Below, piece by piece: positions 1 through 11,740 of a stretch of 27,777 nucleotides of DNA. The position numbers and the translations under genes are program-made. The notes under the pieces are model-generated. The model was not told the DNA's origin. It worked only from the letters and a program-made list of their open reading frames with translations, and did no database searches. The number at the start of each line of letters is the position of its first letter. Position 1 is the stretch's first letter. The stretch spans positions 1-27,777 of the forward strand of contig JAANSK020066687.1 in assembly GCA_011763485.2 (NCBI GenBank), read 5' to 3'. The stretch comes from Isoetes engelmannii (taxonomy: Eukaryota; Streptophyta; Lycopodiopsida; Isoetales; Isoetaceae).

Positions 1-216
1 TGGAAGCGCAGGTGTCAAGTCGTCTTCAGAGATTTGTGTACTCCTGCTGCTAGCCTCTACCAAGAGATTAAATCTCGTCTTCATCACCGGTTTCTGGTGT
101 CGAAGTTGCATCCGGATGTCAGGGATGAGGTTTGGGGCTACCTCCACCTTCCTTGACGTCCCAGTGTACTAGTTTTCCAGTTAATACAAAATTGTCGTTC
201 TTCAAAAAAAAAAAAA
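1..216 (+). mobile_element. Truncated 3' end of a non-LTR (LINE-type) retroelement with poly(A)
   Basis: Frame 1 is open from base 1 to a TGA at 154-156, giving about 51 residues that end in DVRDEVWGYLHLP. A short untranslated tail and a run of 13 A (204-216) follow. The segment at about 116-216 is similar to 20816-20937, which also ends in poly(A), including a shared GGATGAGGTTTG and a CTCCACCT stretch. Two copies ending in A tails at unrelated places is the usual signature of target-primed retrotransposition. The element family is not identified, and the 5' part lies outside the window. Confidence 0.5.
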
Positions 217-429
217 CATATAAAAATCTGAAAATATATAAGAAAAACAGTTAGAATCTTCAAAAACATCCACTACTCCATCATTCCAGATACCAAATTC
301 CCACTACAGGGGCTGAATACCCAATGGAGCATTTATCTACTAGAGCAAAACCACCAGCCACCTCACAAAATACAATATCTAAATAAGTTATAGATAAGTA
401 TTAATCTCAAGATAGTGAACCCAAATACG

Positions 430-800
430 ATTCTACAATTCATCATGTTCCAATGAAGATATATATGCTTTGACAATGCGATGTTTAGCTTCAATGAGCA
501 CTTGACACCTATTGCCCTTAAAAATGAAGAGATTTGTTCTTTTTCACTGACCAGATGATCCATGCTGGAGCCAAATGAAGTGCTTTCTTTGTCAGGTTGT
601 CCCAGGAACTTGGGTACACTGCCAATAAGACAGGCTGACTATTCAAATTGCAATTGATGAGATTTGAAGCCACAATGAAGCCGATCAAACATGATGACGC
701 AAGAAAAACATGCTCAGTAGTCTCACCCTTGTGAGCACATAAAATAAAAGACATGTCGCAGACACATAAAAGGACGAAATTTGTGACCAAAAAAAACTTG
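430..800 (-). pseudogene. Decayed LINE fragment with zf-RVT-like domain
   Basis: The minus strand reads about 90 residues (790 to 518) with the layout of the zinc-binding region found at the end of plant LINE reverse transcriptases: cysteines, then HKGETTEHVFL, a spacer, and APAWIIWSVKKNKSLHF, like the family's ETxxHLF ... IWxxRNxxxF pattern. The frame stops near 518, but a neighbouring frame continues with IEAKHRIVKAYISSLEHDEL, as expected for the same domain, so the copy carries at least one frameshift. It lies less than 200 bp upstream of the RAD50 start codon, in opposite orientation. The assignment rests on pattern recognition only. Confidence 0.45.
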
Positions 801-965
801 CATACATCATGCCATGAGTTGCCTCAAACTCAAAAATTTGAACTCAGATTTGATGCCACAATACGAGTTCTGAAAAAAGTGCGGGGGCCAAACACCACCA
901 AGGCCTTGGACGTAGGGGTTTTGCAAGGGTTCTAGTTTTAGAGGGACGAATCTACAGCAGTCACC
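801..965 (+). promoter_or_regulatory. Probable RAD50 promoter and 5' UTR
   Basis: This is the space between the LINE relic and the RAD50 ATG. No TATA box is evident, as is common for constitutively expressed repair genes. The 5' UTR probably starts within it. I see no clear E2F site. Confidence 0.3.
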
Positions 966-3900
966 ATGAGCACCCTGGACAAGATGCTCATCAAGGGCAT
1001 CCGAAGCTTCAGTCCAGACAATACTCACGTCATTACCTTCTACAAGCCACTCACTCTCGTGGTTGGTCCTAACGGTGCTGGTAAAACGGTATTTCCATTT
1101 CCTGATCTTCTGTTCCTGTGTTTAGTCTCCATCTGCTCATTCCGTGGTATTTGCAGACCATTATTGAAGCATTGAAGTATGGATGCACCGGAGAACTACC
1201 ACCGAATTCAAGATCAGGCCAAAGTTTTATTCACGATCCTAAGGTAACCATCCATCAATTGCAGTATATTCTACACGAGATACAAATGAATTGTTGTTTG
1301 CATGTGCAAAAAGGTCGCTGGTGAGACAGAAACAAAAGGGCAGATTAAATTGAGGTTTAGAACTGCTGCCGGAAAAGATGTAGTTTGTATTCGTTCCTTT
1401 CAGCTGACCCAAAAAGCATCTAAGATGGAGTATAAAGCCATTGAAAGCGTTCTTCAGACCATAAATTCTCAAACTGGGGAGGTGAGTATTTTGCAAAGTC
1501 CAAATTTTTCGTTTTGTCTTTTTCTCTATTCGAAAAGGACATCTAGCATCTGTAGCCTTTGAAAATGATGGTGCAAAAGACTAACTCTTCCAGGATGTGA
1601 ATTCCTAAAATTCATAATCACATCAGATAAAATTGAATGAAAATTTGGCTCATTTTTAGTATTGGAACTTTATTATTTCCTCCATGTAGTGTCTGATTCC
1701 GTGTCTTATTGTTTTCACTGATGTCAATTGCAGAAAGTCTGTCTAAGCTACCGTTGTGCTGACATAGACAGAGAAGTCCCGGCATTGATGGGTGTTTCAA
1801 AGGCAATATTGGAGAACGTTATCTTTGTGCATCAAGATGATGCTAACTGGCCATTGTCTGAACCTGCCACACTAAAGAAGAAGTTTGATGATATTTTTTC
1901 TGCTACAAGGTGTAATGAAATATAACTTTTTCAGTTTGAGTGCCTAATGCATCTGTAAACTTGTTCCAGACAAATTATGTGCAATGTTGAGTTGCTAAAA
2001 GCTTAATCCAGCATTGGGCAGGGTATGCACAAATATATTCCTTTTGACCCAAATCGAAAACTGCATTTGTACGACAACAATTTATACTGACACCCACCTG
2101 ATGGTAGCGCATGACTGCAAGCCTTGCCTTACATAAATGAATATAGACCATGCGAATTCCATACACAAGATTTAACCTCACATAATGATAATAATGGCAC
2201 GCGTCTGATTGGGTGAATACAACTCTTGCTATACTTGGACAGTGAGCAATTCTTGTCACCAGCCTTATGGCAAAGGTTTTTGAGTGAGTTATATGTTCTT
2301 ACATATGGGCCCTGTCTTGACATAGGATTGTTGCCATTTTGAGTGAATTACATGTCTTACATATGGGCTCTGTCTTGACATAGGATCGCTGCTATGTGAC
2401 ACATGAACTAGGTTCATAACTTCATGAGTTCCAAAAGACAATCAAAGTTAGGCACAAAGTCCTTTTTGTTTGACGGCAGCTGGCTCATGCTTTCATCATG
2501 TATCAAGTGCCTTAGGGAAAAGAAATTGGGAATTTGTGGTTGGCTGGCTTGATGGCCCACAACCTGACCATTGGCATTACAATACTGACCACATCTGAAT
2601 TATGTGGCACTTAGGAAGTATGAACATCATTTTATGGTTTTTGTGCAGCTTATTAGCATTAAAGGTAGCACTTTAGTTAGAGAATCTGCCCTCATTACAA
2701 ATTGGAGCATTAAATTCACCTCCTAGATGGCAAATTTGTCATGAATATAAAGTTTGATTTCCACCTTTGTTGAAATAGTGTCAAGTCAAATAACAATTTG
2801 AGACATTTTTCTGGACAGATATACAAAGGCCTTAGAAGTCTTGAAAAAGCTGCATAAAGAAAAAGGTGATGAAATCAAGACGTACAGGCTGAAGCTTGAT
2901 CATCTCCAAACATTAAAGGATGCTGCTTACAAGGTAAATCACTGTCCTATCCTTGTTCATAAGTTTAATAGGAGATTATTTATGTCTTCTGGTTGCAGCT
3001 GAAAGAGCATATCCACAACGATCAAGAAAAAGGAGCCCAACTGCGGTCTCAGATTCAAGAGTTAGAGAAGAAGATTGGTGACAGTCAATTTAGAGTAAAT
3101 TCGTTGGAATCCATCCTTCAACAGATGAGAGCCTTGCAGGATGACATACGTGTAAAGATGTCAGAAAAGGAGATGGTACGTCAGATGAAGGCTCGGCAGT
3201 ATGCAGACATAGAAGAGGATCTTGAAGGTCTGTGTGGGCTAACATTGACAGTATTTCAGTTCAATGTCCATGACTTTGTGTATGCATGTCTGTTTGAAGT
3301 TTTCCTTCACTGGTGTACACAGATACCGATGAAGAGCTTGCTGAATGGCAGGCTAACTTTTCAGATAAGATAAAGCTTTTTGAGAAAAAGAAGGCAGATG
3401 CCAAAGCTGAATTGGCAAGTATAGATGAAATGCTCACCAAGCGGGATAAAGACTACGTTTCTCTCACAGTGACGAAGAGCACATTGCAGGCAGCAGAAGA
3501 TGTATGCAAACTCAACAGTTAAGCAGACTGAAAGTTATTCAGAATATCTGATTATTGAGTGAATACTTGCAGGCACATCTACAACAGAAAAAAAGCCGTG
3601 ACAACCTTATTCAAGAGCTATTTTCAAAATATCAGCTAGGAGGTGTTGGAAGCCCTCCATTCGTGGAGGGGATAGCAGCATCTTATGTCAATAGAGTCAC
3701 TAGACGTGTTAATGAGCTAAAGGGAGATCTCTCACATCTTAAGGTGTTCTTTCCATGTATTTAATTCCTTTATGACAGTCATAAGTTTTTCAACTTTTTT
3801 TTCTATATGGATGACGAAGGAAGACTGCACAGACCATTTTCTCTTTTAGAATTCCTATTATTCAATTATATTTCGATGTATATGGCAGTGGGATGTTTAT

Positions 3901-6900
3901 GAATCTCTCTCTCTATGTCTTCTTTACATAATTTAAGGATGTTCACACAGCGGAGGAAAAATCTGCGTAATGGATCCAGAAGAGTGCATAGATTTATGGA
4001 TCAGAGTGGTCATTGGCACTGAGTGACCATTGGACACCCAATCTATTTTCTGATATGGAACCTATAGGACTCCCAACCAACGAGGTTGTTTTGATAATTT
4101 GATCTAAGCAAAGATCTGAACTAGCTGAAAGTTTACATAGTTTGTGCCTGATTAGTTGGGGTAACAGCATCAGGATTTACAGAAAATAATAGAATTTTGT
4201 TCTATACTCTTCCATATCCAACTTCCAATAAATGATACAACTGACATCTTTTTTGCATTAAACTTTCGGGCTCAAGTGATGAGATGGCAGAACACTCAAA
4301 TGGTTTGTCATTTATATGCTGAAATACTCCCTGGTAGGATTACCTCTTGGTGCAGCTTATGATGAAGGAAACTGAAGGAAGTTATCTGTAGGATTGCATT
4401 ACAGTATGCACCTGAAACAGCCATCCTCTGTAATTTGGCGCAATCCTAAAATTATTATAGGACATGGTAAATAAGGAAAACTCGAAATGTGAATCACTTG
4501 AGATAATTGTATATTGTTCATGTTATTTTACAGGATTTCAATGCTGGAGAGTGTGGAAAGATCTGGAAAAGATACGAGGACATCAATCATAAATATAGTG
4601 AAGCTCTTGCACAGTCACGAGCGAAGGAGGAAGAAAAGGTTTATAAGCTCTGTGCTGCCGCCTTTCACAATTACAAAAAACATTAATAGAGAGTTGCTCT
4701 TACCATCACAGATAATGCTTGAGAGTACTGCACGTGAGTTAAACAAGAAAATCGAAGATTCTATGTTTTCTGAAGATGAGATGATGAAATTTGAAGAAAA
4801 GGCGAATAAATTGGTAAGGAAGTTGTTGCTACTCTTATTTATTCACAAGTTATAAGCGACTAAGCTGATAATCTGGAAAGTTTAATGATATTTGTAAGAT
4901 TGAGACTGTTAAGGAGATTTTTGTGAAAGTGTTTCTTTATGCTAGAAGAAAGTCTCTACTTAAAAGTGTTTATGGTTTAGCTTGTTTCTGTTTGGGAGTT
5001 AATTGTTATAGTCTCTCATTCTCAATCGTTGGCATAGTCCAATCTCATTGTTTATGCCTCTTAAATACAGGACAGTCAGATAGGAAAGTTGTTAAGCAAA
5101 CTGGATGAGCAAAGTTTTGATTCAGTTCTTAAAGAAATGCAAGTCGAGAAGTTTCAGTTACAGAAGAGGTCTGGAGATCTTCGACGGGAACAAGCAGCCC
5201 TTGCTGCTGAATCAGAGGAACATATCGCTTTGAAGATGAAGAAAGGGGAGCTTGTCAATAAGGAGAGGAGTCTTAAAAATATGTATGTTCTAACATAATA
5301 CCTTCCTAGTCTCGAAGAAAACTGTCCAGTAAACCGTGACGGCTGTATTTCATCCCAGGCTAAACATTTTTCTTTTCCTGCATCTTTTAAAATGACGCAT
5401 AGTCATCTGTTTCTTGCTTTTCAACTAGGAAGATTAGCATGTGTCTCTCTGTCTGGATCCACGGCTTCTTTTAACTGGATTCCCAGCTGGGCTCTAACCT
5501 GGACTAAGGCAGGATGTCAATGAGTTATATATGTGACAGAGAAGCTTTGGGTAAAATTTCTCAAGGAATTGTTGTTCAAAAGAGTTTTCTATAAGCACTA
5601 TCTTCACTTGGATTTGGATTTCTCAAATAATAACTTAGCCACGTACTGTAGGCTAGTATTCGTTTTACAGCATCCCACCTGACTTGGCATAGATCTCAGC
5701 CTTTGATTTTCAGATTGTAAGGTCTGGATCTGTACCATCTAAAGTGTCACACCCTCTGTATGGTCTGCAATATCAAAGGTCTTGATCAATGGTACATGCA
5801 ATGACCACCTTGTGTTTGAATGGAGGGGAAAGACTTTTTAGGTTTTTCTTAGACAAGAATGGAAAGATATGGATCCTTTTCTGGACCAGAAAGCAGTGAC
5901 CATTATATGGGTAAGTTTAACAAGCTTTCCACTCTTGGGTAATGGAGTGAAGTGTATTATTACGTGTGAGACCATCAGGTCTATAAGGAAGTTATGCAGA
6001 GGTATCATCATCTGAACTAAGAACCTTATCATTAGATAAGCACTCATCATCGCTCTGCGCGCTTTCAACATTGAGAATCGTACGGACCTTTCCCACAGGT
6101 GGCTGGTCGGTCTCCACAAACTTTTCATAGGTTATTTCTATATTGAAGAATCTCGTCATGTCAAAGTTTAGCATTCCATGTACACAGTTTGTTATTTCAC
6201 ATAACTATGATCTTCTTCTCTTTGACATTGTTTAGGATAAGCCTTTTATTCTTAATTGTTTTCAGGATTTTCTTGGTGACATAACTTCTGATCTTTAGGA
6301 TGGGAGATATGAAGGAGAATATAAGGAAAGCTCTTAAAAATAAGGTGCTTGAGGCAAAAGACCTCAAACATGAGGTGGAAGATGCACTGAGGTAAATCTT
6401 CTTTGTTACTTTGGGACTTTTGACAAGGTAACTTTTGGAAGCATTGGAATAGTTTCCTTGCTACTCATAAGGGTGCATGCATTTGCGACAGTAACAAAGA
6501 TGTTGAAGAGTAATCAATGTTCTTAATTTGATATGCCATTTTTGCCAGGAAGGCAAAAGAAGCATTTGATCAGGTAAGTAAAAAGTCAATTGAAGCAGAG
6601 AAAGAAGTTTCAGGTTCGCTGTCCATGCTTCAGGAAGCGAAAAACAACCATGCAAAGTTGCAGCGTGATAAAGAAAGTAAGCTTATTATTTTTTGGCATT
6701 GGTGACCATTTATTTTGTAATATGAGTAAGAACTTTATTTCTCTTTTTTTTTCTTAAAACTTTCTGCAGCAAAGAGGAAATTTTTGATAAATAAATTAGC
6801 TGCTATCCTTCAGCTCGACATAGAGTTAGACTCATATCCAGTGCAGTTACAAGATGCTATAGAAAAGAAGGAAACAAGAAAGAGGTACTGCTCTCATTCA

Positions 6901-9900
6901 TATATCTTTCTACATGTATATGTTGAAAACTGACTTTAATCTCTAGTCAGCACGACATGGCAGATGGAATGCGCAGAATGTTTGAACCTTTTGAGCGTGT
7001 TGCTAGATCAACTCATGCTTGTCCATGTTGTGAGCGTCCCTTTTCTCCTGAGGAGGAAGATGACTTTGTTTGGAAGGTAAGTATTAAGCGCCGGCATTTA
7101 TCTTTTTTTCAGCCATCTAATAGCTTTCCATTCCAGCAACGAACAAAAAGTTCAAGTACTGGAGAGCGCCTTCGTGAGTTGGCATCCCATTGCTCAATTG
7201 CTGAAAGTAAAGTCCAAAACCTTGAAAAATTGCGCCCTGTATATGAAGAATATCAGAAGATTGTAAAGGATCACATTCCATGTCAAGAACAGCTTATAGG
7301 GAAGTGTAAAGAAGAGTATGAGCTTAAAAGGGAAACTAGCGATGAGGTAACGTCTTATATAATTTCTGGAAACTGTGGAATTGGATTCTAATTCCATATT
7401 TTACATGGCATGTTTCTATTATGTCATCTATGGCTCGTAAATGCATAACTTCGCTCTGTGATGGATGACTCCAGTATAGCAACCATATTAATTTTAATTA
7501 GCTCTAGAGAAGACATCGATGCAAAAAGAGTGTATGGGCATCAAGAGCATTTCCAACGATAATGTGCCCTTTATTCTCAGGCCTTAGAAATCTAGAAGTA
7601 CTATATGTATTTATGTTCAGAGATACTGTTGCGTCATTTTAGAGGCTGAAAGTTGAATTTTCAAGTGTTTTTTATCCAATAAATGTCAAGAAAACATTTG
7701 TCTTAGGCAGTTCAAAAAAACGGCACCTCTCACATTACACATTATCTTAAGGATGCTATATTAACAGAGGCTTTCATGTTTCCAATTTTGACTTACTATC
7801 TGCTGATGTCTTTACAGCTATGTACATTGTTGGCCACTTGTAAGATGGAGTACGACATGATTGCGGATCTTACAATTCCTGCTAATACAGCTGATCGTCT
7901 TTACCGCGAGATTCAGGTTCTTAGCAAAGAAATTCAAGATGACGAGGATAGAATCAATTCTCAATCACAGTGCTTACGCTCCGCAGATGAAGTACACCAT
8001 GAAATAGAACAAGTTGAAGAAAAAATGTACGTATTCTGGTAACTTTTCAATGAAAATATTAATTACATGTAGGAGGCTGGAACGTTTTATCCGATAATGC
8101 TCTCCAGACAAGTTCTTTGAACAAGTTGGAGTTTCAGTTTTTTCATGGGCCTCTTTTAACTTGTTCTCTATTTGATTCCTTTTGCAGGGAATCGCTGGAC
8201 AGGAGAATGCAGAAGTTAACAGAAACTCAGATGCATATGAAAGATGATTTATCACATCTTCAGGCCCGTTTTCATGCTGCTAAAGATGATAAGAATCGTA
8301 TGGCAAGTAAGAAAGAAGAATTGAAGAGATGGAAAGATGAGCTACGCAATATAAAGGACAAACTTATAGAAAATGAAGCTAGATATCAAGTAAGGGTCTA
8401 ATTCTGTTAGAGCAATCTTGTTTGCTTCATTGTATGCATGTAACGGTTCATTTGCATAACACTGGAAGTGTTTTCTAAAACATAACTCCAAATCTTCACC
8501 ACCATGTGAAGCGGTTAGATGTGAGCCGCATTCGAAGTAGTAAATGCTTGAAGGCCTAAAAGGATGCCATCTTACCTATTCCGCAAGTATATATGTAATA
8601 GTAAATGTTTGAAGGCCCAAAAGGATGCCATCTTACCTATTCCGCAAGTATATGTCCTTTTTGTGGAATAAATGGTTTTATGTTACTGTGAGAAGCAAAT
8701 ATGGTATAGCTTTCGTCCTCAGAGTGCTGATGGGGGAAACACGTGTTTATGTTTTTTTGTAGGCTCTCTATGAAAGCAAGGAGATGTTGCAGAGGGACAA
8801 GGACAGAATACTGAAGGAACATGATGATTTGAAAGCAGAAGCACGACGGCAAGAAGATGTGCGTTCAGCAGAGATGCATAAGTTAGAACTGGAAGCTGAT
8901 AGTTTGGATGGTCTTCACTCTCAAATTCAAGAGTATGTGGCCTGCTGGAATTCATTGCCTGGCATATAGGTACTAAATATTATTTCCTTTCGTAATAGAT
9001 ACATTTCCTCTAACCAAGCAGAGAAGCTCAATGCGACATGTGCCCAATTGTCAAAATGTGCTGCTGAGAAGGAAGAGTTAGCTCAAAAGAGAATTGAAAA
9101 AACAGCAGAAATTGCAAACACAACAGAACTACTTGCAAAGCAGGAGAAAGTCAAAAGAAACATTGAAGACAATATAAGCTACCGGCAATCTGTTGCAAAA
9201 GAACGAGATCTTCTGGGCCAAGTCGAGTCCCTGGAGCAGCAGCTGACTACCATGGGGGATGAATCATCACTTCAAACTGACGTGAAGAAGGCTTTAGGAG
9301 ACAAACAAGCTTCCCTGAGTGAGGTAATATTTTTCTAGAAGTACTAGATTCAACCAAAGGTGTATTGAGTGGCAAGCACAAAGCAATCAAGCCAATAAAT
9401 GTTCAAGACAAGGTAAGTTCTCTAACTGTTTTAATATTGCTGTGCAAGAACCAGGCCGTGGTCAAGTATGACTGTATAATGAAAAAATGTAAGCATATGT
9501 GCCCATGATCATGAAGCAATTGAGTAAATAAGGAAGTCTAACGTCTCCCTCCCAAATCGTCTTGTAACTGATCACAATTGATGTATTTGTTAATGGATAA
9601 GCTATCTTGAAACATAAATGCTCATTTTTGCAGAAATAATACTCCCTTCCTTTCCGCTTCTACTATCTGGTGTGGCAAACTTATTCTAGCTACAGAAAGA
9701 TTGGTTCGGTAATGTAATGATATAATCTCCTCTCACAGAAACATGTACCGGTAGTGAGTTCTGAACAGTATCACCTTTTTCGTTTTCTGGTATCATCTCA
9801 GAAATAGGCATCTGCAAAAACTTAGTTTTTCTGATTTTGCATGTAGTACCAGTTCCAAGTAGGTCCGCAGATAAACTATGAAGGTGCTGTGAGTGTGTAA

Positions 9901-11568
9901 ACTGATTATTTATCGCATTTTTGGATACAGTTGAACAGGAACCAGGGGACTTTGTTAGTCTATGATAGTAATGTGGCAAGAAATAAGCAGGAGTTAAAGC
10001 AGCCTCAATACAAAGATATTGATAAACGTTATCGTGAACAGCTTATACAGCTGAAGGTATTTACAACGAGGCAAAGGGCCTCTGGTTATTGTGCATTGAT
10101 TTGTCTGAAACAATTGTTAATGCTTGTTTTATAGACCACAGAAATGGCCAACAAGGATCTTGGTAAATACTACAATGCCCTAGACAGGTTCTTCTTTTAC
10201 ATTCCTTATTTGTGCGTTTTGTATTGTACATTCTTTATTGCAATCCACAAAAGAGGGAGTGTTGTCAATGGCAAATACTTTAGATCCTAAAGACTGCATT
10301 TATAATTTAAAGCATCCTAGAACCGTCTTGTCTCTCCTTGCTTACTTACTCTGGCTATTAGATGACATAAGTTGACGTAAATTTTCATCTGGACTAGAGC
10401 TGCATTTACTATATTTATTGAAGCTTTTGATCTGCAGTATTAAGGCTTACTTCATTCTGCCAAACAAAGAAAGCAAGAATTATTAACATCTACTAGAGAT
10501 AATACTAAAAGCGTCTTCATTCTACACAAAGACAACGAGTCTTGTGCTGAGATTTGTCTTTGGGCGTCATACAGGGCACTGATGAGATTTCATTCAATGA
10601 AGATGGAGGAGATCAATAAGATAATAAAGGAGTTGTGGCAGCAGACGTACAGAGGCCAGGATATTGATTTCATTGAGATACGCGCAGATGCAGAAGGTGC
10701 AGGGACACGGTCCTATAGTTATAGGGTGAGTACGATGCATAATATGCATGCACGACGCATTGTTTTTCTGCATAATTTCTCAGAGGTAGATGTATTATTT
10801 TGGTAAGAAGTGAAATCACCACATTTATCGGTATTTGAAGGTAATAATGCGAACGGGAGACGCTGAGCTTGAGATGCGTGGACGTTGTAGTGCAGGGCAA
10901 AAGGTGTTTTATTTGTTCTTTTCTTTCAGGGGTAAAGTTGGTAACATAATGCTTCGATTAAACTTTGTGGTGGCCTATGTCGCATATCCTTTACATACAC
11001 GCATTTCCCCTGACACACGAAGGGAGAAATGATTGTGTTTTTGTGTTTGTTATACAATCTGAAGCTTGAATTTATTCTGCCCTCTAAAATTTCTGCCTAT
11101 CTTGTTATTCTAGGTTCTTGCTGCACTTATTATCCGGCTAGCTCTGGCTGAGACCTTCTGCCTTAACTGTGGTATTTTAGCACTTGATGAGCCTACTACA
11201 AATTTAGATGCTCAGAATTCTGAGAGCCTTGCTGCTGCACTACTGAGGTATCAAGGTTTTCAAACTGAAGTGCTTTTTGTAGCAAGTTCCTCGTCTTATC
11301 TTATCTTACTGGTATTTTACACAGAATCATGGAAGATCGCAAGGGTCAGGAAAATTTTCAGCTAATTGTCATAACACATGATGAGAAGTTTGCTCAGCTT
11401 ATAGGCCAGCGCCAACTTGCAGAACGATATTATCGCGTCTCTAAAGATGACTAGTAAGTACATGAAAACATATATAATAACTTATTTTCTCAGGGACATG
11501 ATAAAGCTTCCTTTCCTTGTATATGCAGCCAGCATAGCATCATTGAAGCCCAAGAAATATACGATTAA
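966..11568 (+). CDS. RAD50: RAD50 DNA repair ATPase, complete 27-exon gene
   Basis: RAD50 is the SMC-like ATPase of the MRE11-RAD50-NBS1 complex, which tethers and processes DNA double-strand breaks and acts at telomeres and in meiosis. The spliced product is 1314 residues, close to the roughly 1316 I recall for Arabidopsis. Visible motifs in order: N-terminal [15 protein letters not shown]; Walker A GPNGAGKT at 34-41; Q-loop [11 protein letters not shown] with Gln near 160; long charged coiled coil from about 190; zinc hook CPCC at about 693-696 followed by ERPF; second coiled coil to about 1100; conserved QYKDIDKRY and [11 protein letters not shown] blocks; ABC signature RCSAGQK at about 1208-1214; Walker B and D-loop [12 protein letters not shown] at about 1235-1246; C-terminal [12 protein letters not shown]. 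The ATG at 966 sits in a CACC context and starts the conserved N-terminus. No lesion is seen in any exon, so the gene is probably functional. Confidence 0.97.
2282..2394. repeat. 59-bp tandem duplication in RAD50 intron 4
   Basis: Two adjacent copies start at 2282 and 2341, each opening with GAGTGA and containing TCTTACATATGGG and TGTCTTGACATAGGAT. They differ by a few substitutions and a short deletion, so the duplication is fairly old. It lies in intron 4 (1910-2818), which otherwise shows nothing recognisable. Confidence 0.8.
5838..6174 (-). other. Antisense reading frames inside RAD50 intron 11, unrecognised
   Basis: Intron 11 (5283-6298) is the longest in the gene. On the minus strand, 6174 to 5992 encodes 60 residues with a protein-like composition and an acidic tail ([20 protein letters not shown]), and another frame runs 6128 to 5838. 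No start context, promoter or homology is recognised. It may be a transposable-element scrap or chance. Confidence 0.15.
8541..8655. repeat. 61-bp tandem duplication in RAD50 intron 18
   Basis: Two copies, beginning TAAATG at 8541 and 8602, share about 52 bp with two differences; both contain AAAAGGATGCCATCTTACC and CCGCAAGTATAT. The similarity suggests a recent duplication. Intron 18 spans 8390-8762. Confidence 0.85.
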
Positions 11569-11740
11569 CTTACTCACGTCCATTAATGCAACCAGGAGTA
11601 TAACCTTGCATGGACCTTTTCACTCATTGTGCATCTCTTGCACCCTGCGGAGTATGTATATGCTATAAATTTGTGGATAGCGTGTTTTGAACTGACAAAT
11701 TGTACATTGAATGGGCTTAATAAGAAAAAAGTGCAAGCTC
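11569..11740 (+). terminator. RAD50 3' UTR and probable poly(A) region
   Basis: After the TAA at 11566-11568 the sequence becomes AT-rich non-coding DNA. A near-canonical poly(A) signal (AATAAG followed by an A run) lies near 11719-11730. This is the most likely 3' end of the RAD50 transcript; no perfect AATAAA is present here. Confidence 0.4.

Larger units (their letters stand above)
966..11568 (+). other. RAD50: Exon map of RAD50
   Basis: Coding exons deduced from GT-AG borders, phase continuity and alignment to remembered plant RAD50: 966-1088, 1157-1243, 1314-1481, 1734-1909, 2819-2933, 2999-3227, 3323-3501, 3573-3743, 4534-4638, 4712-4813, 5071-5282, 6299-6391, 6549-6676, 6770-6884, 6947-7076, 7137-7346, 7818-8026, 8188-8389, 8763-8932, 8999-9323, 9931-10056, 10135-10187, 10575-10725, 10841-10903, 11114-11247, 11325-11453, 11529-11568. 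They sum to 3945 bases. Introns range from 60 bp (7077-7136) to 1016 bp (5283-6298). Long introns (1910-2818, 3744-4533, 5283-6298, 9324-9930) hold no recognisable gene. The last exon is only 40 bp. The borders around 8932/8999 and 5282/6299 rest mainly on phase and weak coiled-coil similarity. Confidence 0.9.

Noticed and set aside
5283-6298. A missing RAD50 exon between the LKN and MGDMKEN segments
   Set aside because: At first about 23 residues seemed absent, but [20 protein letters not shown] aligns directly with the plant block containing KDRIRGVLKGRL and EKDMKREI. Joining 5282 to 6299 is in phase and leaves no gap.
6574-6676. End of RAD50 exon 13 at the GTAAGT at 6574
   Set aside because: The conserved KSIEAEKEV follows in frame, and the true donor at 6677 joins to exon 14 in the correct phase.
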